The translations under genes and the position numbers were made by a program. A model generated the notes under the pieces. That model did not search any database and had not been told where the DNA came from. It saw only the letters and a list, made by a program, of their open reading frames with translations. From the NCBI RefSeq assembly GCF_003952185.1, contig NZ_RXFS01000006.1, forward strand, positions 62,001 to 126,000: a stretch of 64,000 nt of DNA, read 5' to 3'. How positions within the stretch are numbered: the stretch's first letter is position 1; each line of letters opens with the position of its first letter. The stretch comes from Variovorax sp. 679 (GTDB lineage Bacteria; Pseudomonadota; Gammaproteobacteria; Burkholderiales; Burkholderiaceae_C). This document shows positions 17,362 to 25,702 of this stretch, piece after piece.

Positions 17362-20160
17362 TCACGGGGCCTCCGCCATGGCTTCGGCCGGCGTCGCCCG
17401 CACCATGCGCTTCAGTTCGGGAATGCACGAGCCGCAGTTGGTGCCGCACTTCAGCGCGCCCTGCAGCTTGGCCAGCCGCTCGTCGGCGTTGCCGGTGCAG
17501 CGGGCCAGTTCGGTCTGTATCGCCACGTCCGCCACGTTGAAGCAGGTGCACACCGTCTTGCCGCGCGACTGCACCGCCACCGGCGCCTTCGAGCCCGGCG
17601 ACAGCAGCAGGCGGCCGTAGCTCTGCGCGGGCAGTTCCTCGCGCAGCAGGGTGGCGATCCACGCCTCGGCGCTGGTGTCGCCGCCGAGCAGGAAGGCTTC
17701 GAGGCCCGCGCTGCCGTCGGCACGGCGCACCAGCCGGGCCGAGCGGCGCTGGCCCCGGCGGCGGTCGGCATAGCGCAGTGCGTCGGCGGCCTGCAGGCCG
17801 AGCAGTGTCTCGATCTTCTCGACCAGCGCGTCGTCGGGCGCATCGTGCGCGGCGGCACGGAAGAGGAGCCCGGTGCGTTCGGTTCCCTGCGTGTTGCCGG
17901 AAAACGGCACGCAGGTCGCGAAAGGAAACAGCGCCATCGTCTGCTGCAGCTCGCGGTGCGCGGCCAGCGCCTCGCCGGGGGACAGCCAGGCCATGGCCAG
18001 CAGCGACCAGGGCAGCTCGGCCTTGAGGATCTTCACCGGCGTGTGCTTCAGCTCCGGCTGCTTGGAGGTCGGGCAGAAGGCCGGCGTGGTCAGCGCGTTG
18101 ATGCCCGCGAGCCTCGTTCCGCTCGACGAGCAGCCGCTGAGGTATTCCTCGCCCCAATGCATGGCGACGAAGGCCTGGCTCAGCCCCACTTCGGCGCTGG
18201 CGCGCGCGGGCAGCATGATCGAGCCGCGCTTCGAGGTCAGGTGCACCAGGTCGCCTTCACGGATCTGGCGGCGGGCCATGTCCTGCGCGTTCATCTGCAC
18301 CACGGGCTCGGGCACGTGGCCGAACAGGCGCCCGGCCGTGCCGGTGCGGCTCATGCCGTGCCACTGGTCGCGCAGCCGGCCGGTGTTCAGCGAGAAGGGA
18401 TAGCGCGCCTCGCGCGCCTCGGCCACAGGCTTGTAGACGGTGTCGACGAAACGGGCGCGGCCGTCCGCCGTGGGGAACACGCCGTCTTCGTAGAGACGCA
18501 CGCGGCCGGTGCTTTCCCCTTCCTTCAGCGGCCATTGCTGCGGGCCGGCGATTTCCAGCATCGCGTAGCTCATGCCGGTGATGTCGAGGTCACGACCGCG
18601 CGTGGATTCGCGGTGCTCGTTCCAGACCGATTCGGCCGTCTCGTACGGAAACAGCGTGAAGGCGCGGCCCATCTGCCGTTCGAGCCGGTGCGCGAAGGCC
18701 ACCGCGATCGACCAGTCGTTGCGCGTCTCGCCCGGTGCCGGCACGGCCGGACGCACGCGGGAGATGCGGCGCTCGCTGTTGGTCACGGTGCCTTCCTTCT
18801 CGCCCCAGGTGGTGGCGGGCAGCAGCAGGTCGGCGAAAGCGCAGGTGGCGGTGGTGGAGAAGGCCTCCTGCACCACCACGAACTCGGCGCGCTCCAGCGC
18901 ACGGCGCACCGTCGCCTGGTCGGGCATCGATTGCGCCGGGTTGGTGCAGGCGATCCATAGCGCGCGGATCTCGCCGTCGGCCGCCGCCTGGAACATCTCC
19001 ACTGCGGTCTTGCCCGGCTTCTCCGGCACGGAAGGCACGCCCCAGAGCGCCGCCACCTCGGCGCGGTGATCGGGGTTGCCCAGGTCGCGGTGCGCGCTCA
19101 GCAGGTTGGCGAGGCCGCCCACCTCGCGCCCGCCCATCGCGTTCGGCTGGCCGGTCAGCGAGAACGGACCCGCGCCGGGGCGGCCGATCTGCGCGGTCGC
19201 CAGGTGCAGGTTGATGAGCGCCGCGTTCTTCGCCGTGCCGCTCGACGACTGGTTCAGCCCCTGACAGTACAGGCTGAGCGTGGCGGGCGAGGTGGCGAAG
19301 AGCCGCGTCGCTTCGAGCAGGTCGTCTTTCGAGATACCGCAGACCTGCGCCACCTTTTCCGGCGTGCACTCGCGCACCGTGGCCTTCAGCGCGTCGAAGC
19401 CGCTGGTGTGCGCCGCGATGTACTTCGCGTCGATCCAGCCCTCCCACAGCATCAGGTGCAGCATGCCGTTGAACAGCATCACGTCGGTGCCGGGCTGGAT
19501 GGGCAGGAACAGGTCGGCGATTTCCACCGTGTCGGTGCGGCGCGGATCGGCCACCACGATCTTCAGCGCCGGGTTCGCCGCCTTCGCGTCCTCGATGCGG
19601 CGGAAAAGAATCGGGTGCGCCCAAGCCGTGTTGCTGCCCACGATGAAGAGGCACTGCGCGTCCTTCAGGTCGTCGTAGCAGGCCGGCGGCGCGTCGGCGC
19701 CCAGCGTCTGCTTGTAGCCGGCCACGGCGCTGCTCATGCACAGGCGCGAGTTGGTGTCGATGTTGTTGGTGCCGACCAGGCCCTTGGCGAGTTTGTTGAA
19801 GACGTAGTAGTCCTCGGTCAGCAGCTGGCCCGACACGTAGAAGCCGACCGAGTCCGGGCCGTGGTCGCGAATCACCTGCGCGAACTTGCCGGCGGCGTTG
19901 TCCAGCGCGGTGTCCCAGCTCACCACCAAGGGCGCTTCGCCGCGCACGAGGCGCTGCATGGGCTGCAGCAGCCGCGTCTGCCGCGTGACCGTGGCGCTGG
20001 CCGTGAGATGCAGCGTCGAGCCCTTGGTGCACAGCCGCCCGAAGTTCGCCGGGTGCTCCGGGTCGCCGCGCACGCCGGTGATCTCGTCGCCGGTCGACTC
20101 GATGATCACCCCGCAGCCGACGCCGCAATACGGGCAGGTGGACCGGGTCTCCTGCGTCAT
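17362..20160 (-). CDS. nasA: Assimilatory nitrate reductase, molybdopterin catalytic subunit with C-terminal [2Fe-2S] BFD domain
   Basis: 932-residue cytoplasmic Mo-bis-MGD enzyme reducing nitrate to nitrite. The N-terminal [4Fe-4S] ligands are C9, C12, C16 and C44. Molybdopterin oxidoreductase text follows (NTNSRLCMSS-like region near 140; GLNQSSSGTAKNAALINLHLATAQIG split across about 300-325; PNAMGGREVGG). From about residue 869 there is a BFD-like domain with CTC and then CGTNCGSC. It is three bases downstream of nirD in a leftward operon nirB-P-box protein-nirD-nasA-ybiB-cobA. No NasB/NasC-type flavoprotein reductase is encoded in the window, so its direct electron donor is not apparent. 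Confidence 0.93.
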   Translation of the reverse strand: MTQETRSTCPYCGVGCGVIIESTGDEITGVRGDPEHPANFGRLCTKGSTLHLTASATVTRQTRLLQPMQRLVRGEAPLVVSWDTALDNAAGKFAQVIRDHGPDSVGFYVSGQLLTEDYYVFNKLAKGLVGTNNIDTNSRLCMSSAVAGYKQTLGADAPPACYDDLKDAQCLFIVGSNTAWAHPILFRRIEDAKAANPALKIVVADPRRTDTVEIADLFLPIQPGTDVMLFNGMLHLMLWEGWIDAKYIAAHTSGFDALKATVRECTPEKVAQVCGISKDDLLEATRLFATSPATLSLYCQGLNQSSSGTAKNAALINLHLATAQIGRPGAGPFSLTGQPNAMGGREVGGLANLLSAHRDLGNPDHRAEVAALWGVPSVPEKPGKTAVEMFQAAADGEIRALWIACTNPAQSMPDQATVRRALERAEFVVVQEAFSTTATCAFADLLLPATTWGEKEGTVTNSERRISRVRPAVPAPGETRNDWSIAVAFAHRLERQMGRAFTLFPYETAESVWNEHRESTRGRDLDITGMSYAMLEIAGPQQWPLKEGESTGRVRLYEDGVFPTADGRARFVDTVYKPVAEAREARYPFSLNTGRLRDQWHGMSRTGTAGRLFGHVPEPVVQMNAQDMARRQIREGDLVHLTSKRGSIMLPARASAEVGLSQAFVAMHWGEEYLSGCSSSGTRLAGINALTTPAFCPTSKQPELKHTPVKILKAELPWSLLAMAWLSPGEALAAHRELQQTMALFPFATCVPFSGNTQGTERTGLLFRAAAHDAPDDALVEKIETLLGLQAADALRYADRRRGQRRSARLVRRADGSAGLEAFLLGGDTSAEAWIATLLREELPAQSYGRLLLSPGSKAPVAVQSRGKTVCTCFNVADVAIQTELARCTGNADERLAKLQGALKCGTNCGSCIPELKRMVRATPAEAMAEAP

Positions 20161-20163
20161 GGG

Positions 20164-20562
20164 TTATTCCAGCGGAAGAACCGACAGCACTGCAAAAGGC
20201 TTCGGGCCGGCGACCGGGCGCTCCAGGTCGATGGCATGCGTCGCCAGCTCGGCGGCGTCCAGGTGCACCACGCCGTCTTCCACCTTCACCGCGAACTTCG
20301 GCGTGCAGCCTTCGTCGGGCGACTTGGCGCACCCGTCGTCCAGCCCGATGGCCCAGTTGTGCAGCGGGCAGGCCACGCTGGTGCCGAACACGATGCCCTG
20401 GCTCAGCGGGCCTCCCTTGTGCGGGCAGCGGTCGAGCAGCGCGAACACTTCGTTCTCGGCGTTGCGGAACACGGCGACGTCCACGCCGGCAGGCCGTGCC
20501 ACGCGGCGCGCGCCGAGCACGGGGATGTCGTCGATGCGGCAGATGACTTTCCAATCGCTCAT
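20164..20562 (-). CDS. nirD: Nitrite reductase (NADH) small subunit, Rieske-type
   Basis: 132-residue NirD partner of NirB in ammonia-forming nitrite reduction. The Rieske ligand pattern is complete here (CPHKGG, then CPLHNW), unlike enterobacterial NirD, where ligands are missing, so this one may carry a [2Fe-2S] cluster (inference). The gene is separated from nirB by the P-box protein gene, an unusual interruption, and is three bases from nasA. Confidence 0.92.
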   Translation of the reverse strand: MSDWKVICRIDDIPVLGARRVARPAGVDVAVFRNAENEVFALLDRCPHKGGPLSQGIVFGTSVACPLHNWAIGLDDGCAKSPDEGCTPKFAVKVEDGVVHLDAAELATHAIDLERPVAGPKPFAVLSVLPLE

Positions 20563-20583
20563 GGTGGGGCTCTCTTCTTTTCT

Positions 20584-21375
20584 CTAAGACTTGATTTCGG
20601 AATACAGGCCGGTCACGCGGTCCATGATCGCCAGCAGGTTCTCGCTGGCGACGAACACGTCGGACATCAGCGCGGGCGAAGCCCCGGCGCCTTCGAGCCG
20701 CTGCAGGCCGCGGTTGAAGAAGATCCACTGCGCGTCGGCCAGCACCAGCTCCTGCCTGATCTGCGCCGTGGCCTCGGGCGCGTTGCGCAGCACTTCGAGC
20801 GCGGCCACGAACTCGGTGCGCGACTTGCCGATCTCGGCCGTGCTGCCGGTGGGGTCGATCTGCATCGCCGTGGCCAGGTAGAACTTCGCCATGCGCTGCG
20901 ACAGCATGCGCTGGCGCCCCGCGATGTTGACCAGCCTGCCCACGGGCTTGCCCGATGCGGCTTCGTACTGCCCGGTGCCCTGGTTGGCCAGCGCGAGCAC
21001 CGTGGCGTCGAGCTTCACGACCCGGGCCGCTTCTTCCTTGCCCGGCGCGGCGTCGGTGAGTTCGTTCCTGAACGCGCTCCAGGCGCCTTCGAGCGACTCG
21101 TAGGTAGCGCGGATGGCCGGGCTGGGCGCAAAGGCCTTCAGCTCGCCCAGCTGGCGCTCGAACAGCGCGATCGACCTGTCGAGCACCTGCTGCGCGTTGC
21201 GCGACTCCACCTTCTGCACCAGCGCCAGGTAGGCCTTGCTCGTGCGCTGGGACAGCATGCGCTGGCGGCCCGCTTTGTTGATCGCGTCGTTGAGGTCGGC
21301 GATCTGGGCATTCGCGCGCAAGCCGACGCCCATGCCGGCGGCGGCCGCGCAAGCGACGAAGGCCCTGCGCTTCAT
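20584..21375 (-). CDS. Secreted protein with two NarX-like P-box (PilJ-type sensor) motifs
   Basis: 263-residue predicted periplasmic protein. A signal peptide with twin arginines (MKRRAFVACAAAAGMGVGL) ends near ANAQ at residue 24. Two PilJ N-terminal-type (PF13675-like) modules follow. Each carries a P-box-like motif, INKAGRQRMLSQR at residues 32-44 and VNIAGRQRMLSQR at 149-161, resembling the INxAGSLRMxS nitrate-binding helix of NarX/NarQ. There is no membrane anchor or output domain after the signal. The gene lies between nirB (ATGA overlap) and nirD (21-bp gap). A soluble nitrate/nitrite sensor or binding protein is inferred; PilJ-type chemosensing is the alternative. Confidence 0.75.
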   Translation of the reverse strand: MKRRAFVACAAAAGMGVGLRANAQIADLNDAINKAGRQRMLSQRTSKAYLALVQKVESRNAQQVLDRSIALFERQLGELKAFAPSPAIRATYESLEGAWSAFRNELTDAAPGKEEAARVVKLDATVLALANQGTGQYEAASGKPVGRLVNIAGRQRMLSQRMAKFYLATAMQIDPTGSTAEIGKSRTEFVAALEVLRNAPEATAQIRQELVLADAQWIFFNRGLQRLEGAGASPALMSDVFVASENLLAIMDRVTGLYSEIKS

Positions 21376-23804
21376 ACGGCCAGCGGCGTGAACTGCCGCA
21401 CGTCCACCGAAGCCTGCGCCGATTCGAACCACGGATCGGGCTCGCCGTCGAGTGCGAACTGCAGGCGCTCCCACAGCGCCTTGCGGCCTTCGGCGTCTTC
21501 CAGGATCTTCTTCTTCACGTAGTCCAGGCCCACGCGGCCGATGTAGTGCACCGTGCGCTCCAGGTACCAGCCTTCCTCGCGGTAGAGCTGCAGGAAGGCG
21601 CCCGAATACTCCATCACTTCCTCGGCGGTCTTCACCTTCACGAGAAACTGCGCCACCTCGGTCTTGATGCCGCCGTTGCCGCCCACGTAGAGCTCCCAGC
21701 CCGAATCGACGCCGATCACGCCCACGTCCTTGATGCCGGCCTCGGCGCAGTTGCGCGGGCAGCCCGAGACGGCCAGCTTGACCTTGTGCGGCGAGTACAT
21801 GGCCCACAGCGCGCGCTCCAGGTCCTTGCCCATCTGCGTGGAGTCTTGCGTGCCGAAGCGGCACCATTCGCTGCCCACGCAGGTCTTCACCGTGCGCAGC
21901 GACTTGGCGTAGGCGAAGCCGCTGGGCATGCCGATGTCCTTCCAGACGTTCTCCAGGTCTTCCTTCTTCACGCCCAGCAGGTCGATGCGCTGGCCGCCCG
22001 TGACCTTGACGGTCGGGATCTTGTACTTGTCGGCCGCATCCGCGATGCGCCGCAGCTCGTCGGGCGTGGTGTGGCCGCCCCACATGCGCGGAATGACGGA
22101 GTAGGTGCCGTCCTTCTGGATGTTGGCGTGGCTGCGCTCGTTGATGAAGCGGCTCTGCGGATCGTCCTTCGCCTCCTTGGGCCAGGTGCTGATCAGGTAG
22201 TAGTTGATGGCCGGGCGGCAGGTGGCGCAGCCGTTGGGCGTGCGCCAGCCGAGGTTGCGGTACACCTCGTCGTGCGTCAGGTAGTGCTCCTTGCGGATCG
22301 CGTCGCGCACGTCCTGGTGGCTCGCGTCGGTGCAGCCGCACACGGCCTTCTTCTTCGGCGTGGCGGAGTAGTCGCCGCCAGCGGTGAACATCAGGATCTG
22401 CTCGACCAGCCCGGTGCACGAGCCGCAGCTCGCGCTGGCCTTGGTGTGCTTCTTCACCTCGTCGAGCGTGAACAGGCCCTTTTCCTTGATGGCCTTGCAG
22501 ATGGTGCCTTTGTTCACGCCGTTGCAGCCGCAGACCTCGGCGTCGTCGGGCATGCTCGCGGCCTTGTTGTGGCCCTCGTGGCCGGTGTCGCCGATGTTCG
22601 ATTCGCCGAACATCAGCTTGTCGCGGATGTCGTGCACGCTGCGGCCGTCGCGCAGCAGCTTGAAGTACCAGCTGCCGTCCACCGTGTCGCCGTAGAGGCA
22701 GGCGCCCACGAGCTTGTCGTCCTTGATCACCAGCTTCTTGTAGACGCCGCCGAAGGGGTCGCTCATGACGATCTCTTCGGTGCCTTCGCCGCCCATGAAC
22801 TCGCCGGCCGAGAACAGGTCGATGCCCGTCACCTTCAGCTTGGTGGAAGTGAGCGAACCCAGGTAGCGGCCGATGCCGAACTGCGCCAGGTGGTTGGCCG
22901 CCACCTTGGCCTGCTCGAACAGCGGAGCCACCAGCCCGTAGGCGATGCCGCGGTGCGCCGCGCATTCGCCGACAGAGTAGATGCGCGCGTCGGTCACCGT
23001 CTGCATGGTGTCGGTGACGACGATGCCGCGGTTGCAGTGCAGGCGCATCTTCTCGGCCAGCTCCACATTGGGGCGGATGCCGACGGCCATCACCACCAGG
23101 TCGGCCGCGACTTCGGTGCCGTCCTTGAAGCGGATGGTCTTGACGCGGCCGTCTTCACCACCGACCAGATCCTGCGTCTGCGCGCCCATCAGGAACTTCA
23201 GGCCCCGGTCTTCCAGCGACTTCTGCAGCAGCTTGCCCGCCACGTCGTCGAGCTGGCGCTCCATCAGCCAGGGCATGACGTGCACCACCGTCACGTTCAT
23301 GCCGCGCAGCATCAGGCCGTTGGCGGCCTCCAGGCCGAGCAGGCCGCCGCCGATGACCACCGCGTTCTTGTGCGTGCGCGCGGTCTCGATCATGTAGTCG
23401 GTGTCGGCGATGTCGCGGTAGGCGATCACGCCCTTCAGGTCCTTGCCGGGCACCGGCAGCATGAAGGGGTTGGAGCCGGTGCACATCAGCAGGCGGTCGT
23501 AGGCGGCCTCGGTGCCGTCCTCGGCGCGCACGATGCGCTTGACCCGGTCGACCTCCACCACCTTCTTGCCTGCGTGCAGCGTGATGTTGTTCTCCGAGTA
23601 CCACTCCCAGCTGTTGAGCACGATCTCGTCGATGGTCTGCTCGCCCGCGAGCACCGGCGACAGCAGGATGCGGTTGTAGTTGGGGTGCGGCTCCGCGCCG
23701 AAGACGGTGATGTCGTACAGGTCGGGCGCGATCTTCAGCAGCTCTTCGAGCGTGCGCACGCCGGCCATGCCGTTGCCGACCATCACGAGTTTCATTTTCT
23801 TCAT
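21372..23804 (-). CDS. nirB: Nitrite reductase (NADH) large subunit
   Basis: 810-residue siroheme enzyme that reduces nitrite to ammonium with NADH in the cytoplasm. Domains in order are an FAD/NADH pyridine-nucleotide reductase (VMVGNGMAGVRTLEELL; later VVIGGGLLGLEAANGLMLRG), a BFD-like [2Fe-2S] region (CGCNGVNKGTICKAIK, CGSCTGLVEQIL), the ferredoxin-like half, and the [4Fe-4S]-siroheme ligands (CVGSEWCRFG and GCPRNCAEAG). Length matches typical NirB. The start could be M1 or M4 of MKKMKLVMVG. It heads the reductase operon, with only 63 bp separating it from the divergent kinase/phosphatase gene. Confidence 0.96.
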   Translation of the reverse strand: MKKMKLVMVGNGMAGVRTLEELLKIAPDLYDITVFGAEPHPNYNRILLSPVLAGEQTIDEIVLNSWEWYSENNITLHAGKKVVEVDRVKRIVRAEDGTEAAYDRLLMCTGSNPFMLPVPGKDLKGVIAYRDIADTDYMIETARTHKNAVVIGGGLLGLEAANGLMLRGMNVTVVHVMPWLMERQLDDVAGKLLQKSLEDRGLKFLMGAQTQDLVGGEDGRVKTIRFKDGTEVAADLVVMAVGIRPNVELAEKMRLHCNRGIVVTDTMQTVTDARIYSVGECAAHRGIAYGLVAPLFEQAKVAANHLAQFGIGRYLGSLTSTKLKVTGIDLFSAGEFMGGEGTEEIVMSDPFGGVYKKLVIKDDKLVGACLYGDTVDGSWYFKLLRDGRSVHDIRDKLMFGESNIGDTGHEGHNKAASMPDDAEVCGCNGVNKGTICKAIKEKGLFTLDEVKKHTKASASCGSCTGLVEQILMFTAGGDYSATPKKKAVCGCTDASHQDVRDAIRKEHYLTHDEVYRNLGWRTPNGCATCRPAINYYLISTWPKEAKDDPQSRFINERSHANIQKDGTYSVIPRMWGGHTTPDELRRIADAADKYKIPTVKVTGGQRIDLLGVKKEDLENVWKDIGMPSGFAYAKSLRTVKTCVGSEWCRFGTQDSTQMGKDLERALWAMYSPHKVKLAVSGCPRNCAEAGIKDVGVIGVDSGWELYVGGNGGIKTEVAQFLVKVKTAEEVMEYSGAFLQLYREEGWYLERTVHYIGRVGLDYVKKKILEDAEGRKALWERLQFALDGEPDPWFESAQASVDVRQFTPLAV

Positions 23805-23867
23805 GGGGCTCCGCCTTTCCTGGAATCAAGCAAACGTGTGCCCGCGGCGCGCGTGGAGAATCGCGCC

Positions 23868-25589
23868 ATGAGCTTTGAAGTGGACATCGGCTACAGCAGC
23901 CGGCGCGGACCGCGCGAGGTGAACGAAGACTTCGCCGGTGCGGTGCATGCACCGCCGGGCGACGAGGCGCGCGGGCTCATCGCGGCCATTGCCGATGGCG
24001 TGTCCAGCGGCGGCCACGGCCGCGAGGCGGCGCAGACCACGGTGATGGGGCTGCTGGCCGACTACTTCGCCACGCCCGCCACATGGGAGCCGACCGCCGC
24101 GCTCGACCGGCTGATCGCCGCGCAGAACGGCTGGCTGGCCGATCACAACCGCCGCCGCCAGAGCAGGGAAGAGGGCGGCACCGCGCTCACCACGCTCACC
24201 GCGCTGGTGCTGCACGGCCAGAGCTACACGCTCGCCCACGTGGGAGACACCCGCGCCTGGCGCGTGCGCGCCGATGGCGAGCCGGCCGTGCCGCTCACGC
24301 AGGACCATGCCTTCGACCATCCCGACATGCGCAGCCGGCTGACGCGCGCCATCGGCCTCGACGACCAGGTGCGCGTCGACTACGTGCAGGGCGATGTCCG
24401 CGTGGGCGACTGCTTCGTGCTGAGCTCCGACGGCGTGCACGGCGTGCTCAAGCCGCAGCAGGTGGCCGCGCTGGCCCTGCAGGGCGACGCCGAGGCGGCC
24501 AGCGAGGCGCTGGTGAATGCGGCGCTCGATGCCGGCACGCGCGACAACGCGACCGCGCTGGTCATTCGCGTGGTGGGGCTCGACGCCCGACAGCTCGACG
24601 ACGAACTCGGCGACGGCCGCCGGCTCGCACCGCCGCCCGCGCTGAAGGTGGGCGACCTGCTCGACGGCTACGCCGTCACCGCGCTGGTGGCCGACACCGG
24701 CGTGCACCTGCTCTACCAGGCGCGCCATCCTGTTACGCGAGAGCTGGTCGCGCTGAAGACGCTGCATCCCTCGCGCGCCGGTGACCCGCAGGAACGCGCG
24801 ATGCTGGCGCACGAGGCGTGGCTGGGGCTGCGTGTCGGAGGTGTTGGCGGCGGTGGCTTCGTCCGCGTGCACGAGCGCGCCGAGAACGCGAGCGCGCTGT
24901 ACATCGTGTTCGACTGGCACGGCGGACGCACGCTGGAGCAACTGCGCAAGGCCAACCCGCGCGGCGCGGTGGCCGAGGTGGTGGCCGCCGGCATCGAGCT
25001 GAGCCGTGCGCTCGGCCGGCTGCACCGGCAGGGCGTGATCCACCGCGACATCAAGCCCGGCAACCTGCACCTGGGCGAAGACGGGCGCTGGCGCATCCTC
25101 GACCTGGGCGTGGCGCTGTCCGGCCGGGAGGGCGCGGCCCAGCGAGAGCTGCATGCGGGCACGCCCAGCTACATCAACCCCGAGCAGTGGGAGGAGGGCG
25201 GCACAGCCGACGCCGGAAGCGACCTGTTCGCGCTCGGCGTGACGCTGTACCAGTGGCTCACCGGCCATCTGCCCTACGGAGAGATCGAGCCCTACCAGGT
25301 GGCGCGCTACCGACGCGACCCGGTCGCGCTCTCGCGCCTGCGACCCGACGTGCCGATCTGGCTCGACCATCTGGTGCGCAAGGCCGTGGCCCGCGATCCG
25401 CGCGAACGCTTCGAGACCGCCGAGGAGCTTCTGCTCGCGCTCGAACGCGGTGCATCCCGCCCGGTGAGCGCGCCCGCCGCCACGCCGCTGATCCGCCGCG
25501 ATCCGCTGGCGCTCTACCAGCTGGCGCTGGGCGTGTCCGTGCTGTTCAACGTGCTGCTCATCGTGTGGCTGCTGTTCCTGCCGCATTGA
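23868..25589 (+). CDS. Bifunctional PP2C phosphatase / Ser-Thr protein kinase, tail-anchored
   Basis: 573 residues. The N-terminal PP2C domain (about 1-240) shows NEDFAG, ADGVSSGGHG (D43), HVGDTRAWR, SSDGVHG and RDNATAL. The Hanks-type kinase domain (about 255-525) has the catalytic HRDIKPGN (D394), DLGVA in place of DFG, LVALKTLH for the ATP lysine, and GTPSYINPEQ. The glycine-rich loop is degenerate. A single C-terminal membrane segment (LGVSVLFNVLLIVWLLFL) would anchor it with the catalytic parts in the cytoplasm. It sits inside the nitrate island, divergent from nirB and convergent with narK, so it may modify the carrier or reductase (inference). Repeat copy B follows the stop. Confidence 0.88.
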   Translation: MSFEVDIGYSSRRGPREVNEDFAGAVHAPPGDEARGLIAAIADGVSSGGHGREAAQTTVMGLLADYFATPATWEPTAALDRLIAAQNGWLADHNRRRQSREEGGTALTTLTALVLHGQSYTLAHVGDTRAWRVRADGEPAVPLTQDHAFDHPDMRSRLTRAIGLDDQVRVDYVQGDVRVGDCFVLSSDGVHGVLKPQQVAALALQGDAEAASEALVNAALDAGTRDNATALVIRVVGLDARQLDDELGDGRRLAPPPALKVGDLLDGYAVTALVADTGVHLLYQARHPVTRELVALKTLHPSRAGDPQERAMLAHEAWLGLRVGGVGGGGFVRVHERAENASALYIVFDWHGGRTLEQLRKANPRGAVAEVVAAGIELSRALGRLHRQGVIHRDIKPGNLHLGEDGRWRILDLGVALSGREGAAQRELHAGTPSYINPEQWEEGGTADAGSDLFALGVTLYQWLTGHLPYGEIEPYQVARYRRDPVALSRLRPDVPIWLDHLVRKAVARDPRERFETAEELLLALERGASRPVSAPAATPLIRRDPLALYQLALGVSVLFNVLLIVWLLFLPH

Positions 25590-25590
25590 G

Positions 25591-25687
25591 CTCACCCCCA
25601 GGCTTGCCCACTGCGTGTGGCCGCCACCCCCCTCGCCGGGGGCAACACCGGTGGCCCGGCAAAGCCGGTTCCACGGTGTTCCTGGCA
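25591..25687 (+). repeat. Two-hairpin intergenic repeat, copy B
   Basis: 97-bp relative of copy A. The first hairpin is at 25626-25642 (CCCCC/GGGGG core). The second, at 25644-25680, has outer arms AACACCG and CGGTGTT and inner CCGGC-AAA-GCCGG. Compared with copy A, the outer pair G-C became A-T and an inner A-T became T-A, both keeping the pairing. It lies between the convergent kinase and narK genes, 15 bp beyond the narK stop. Confidence 0.8.
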
Positions 25688-25702
25688 TAGGGGCACGCGG
25701 AT

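Noticed and set aside
23829..23845. Sigma-54-like sequence GGGCACACGTTTGCTT upstream of nirB
   Set aside because: The GGCAC and TTGC blocks are one base too close, and sigma-54 promoters rarely tolerate a spacing change; it would also leave only a 14-base leader. Worth a transcript-start check but not called.
21546..23867. Plus-strand open frame running into the kinase/phosphatase gene
   Set aside because: The first 770 codons are a shadow of nirB; only the part from 23868 has PP2C motifs.
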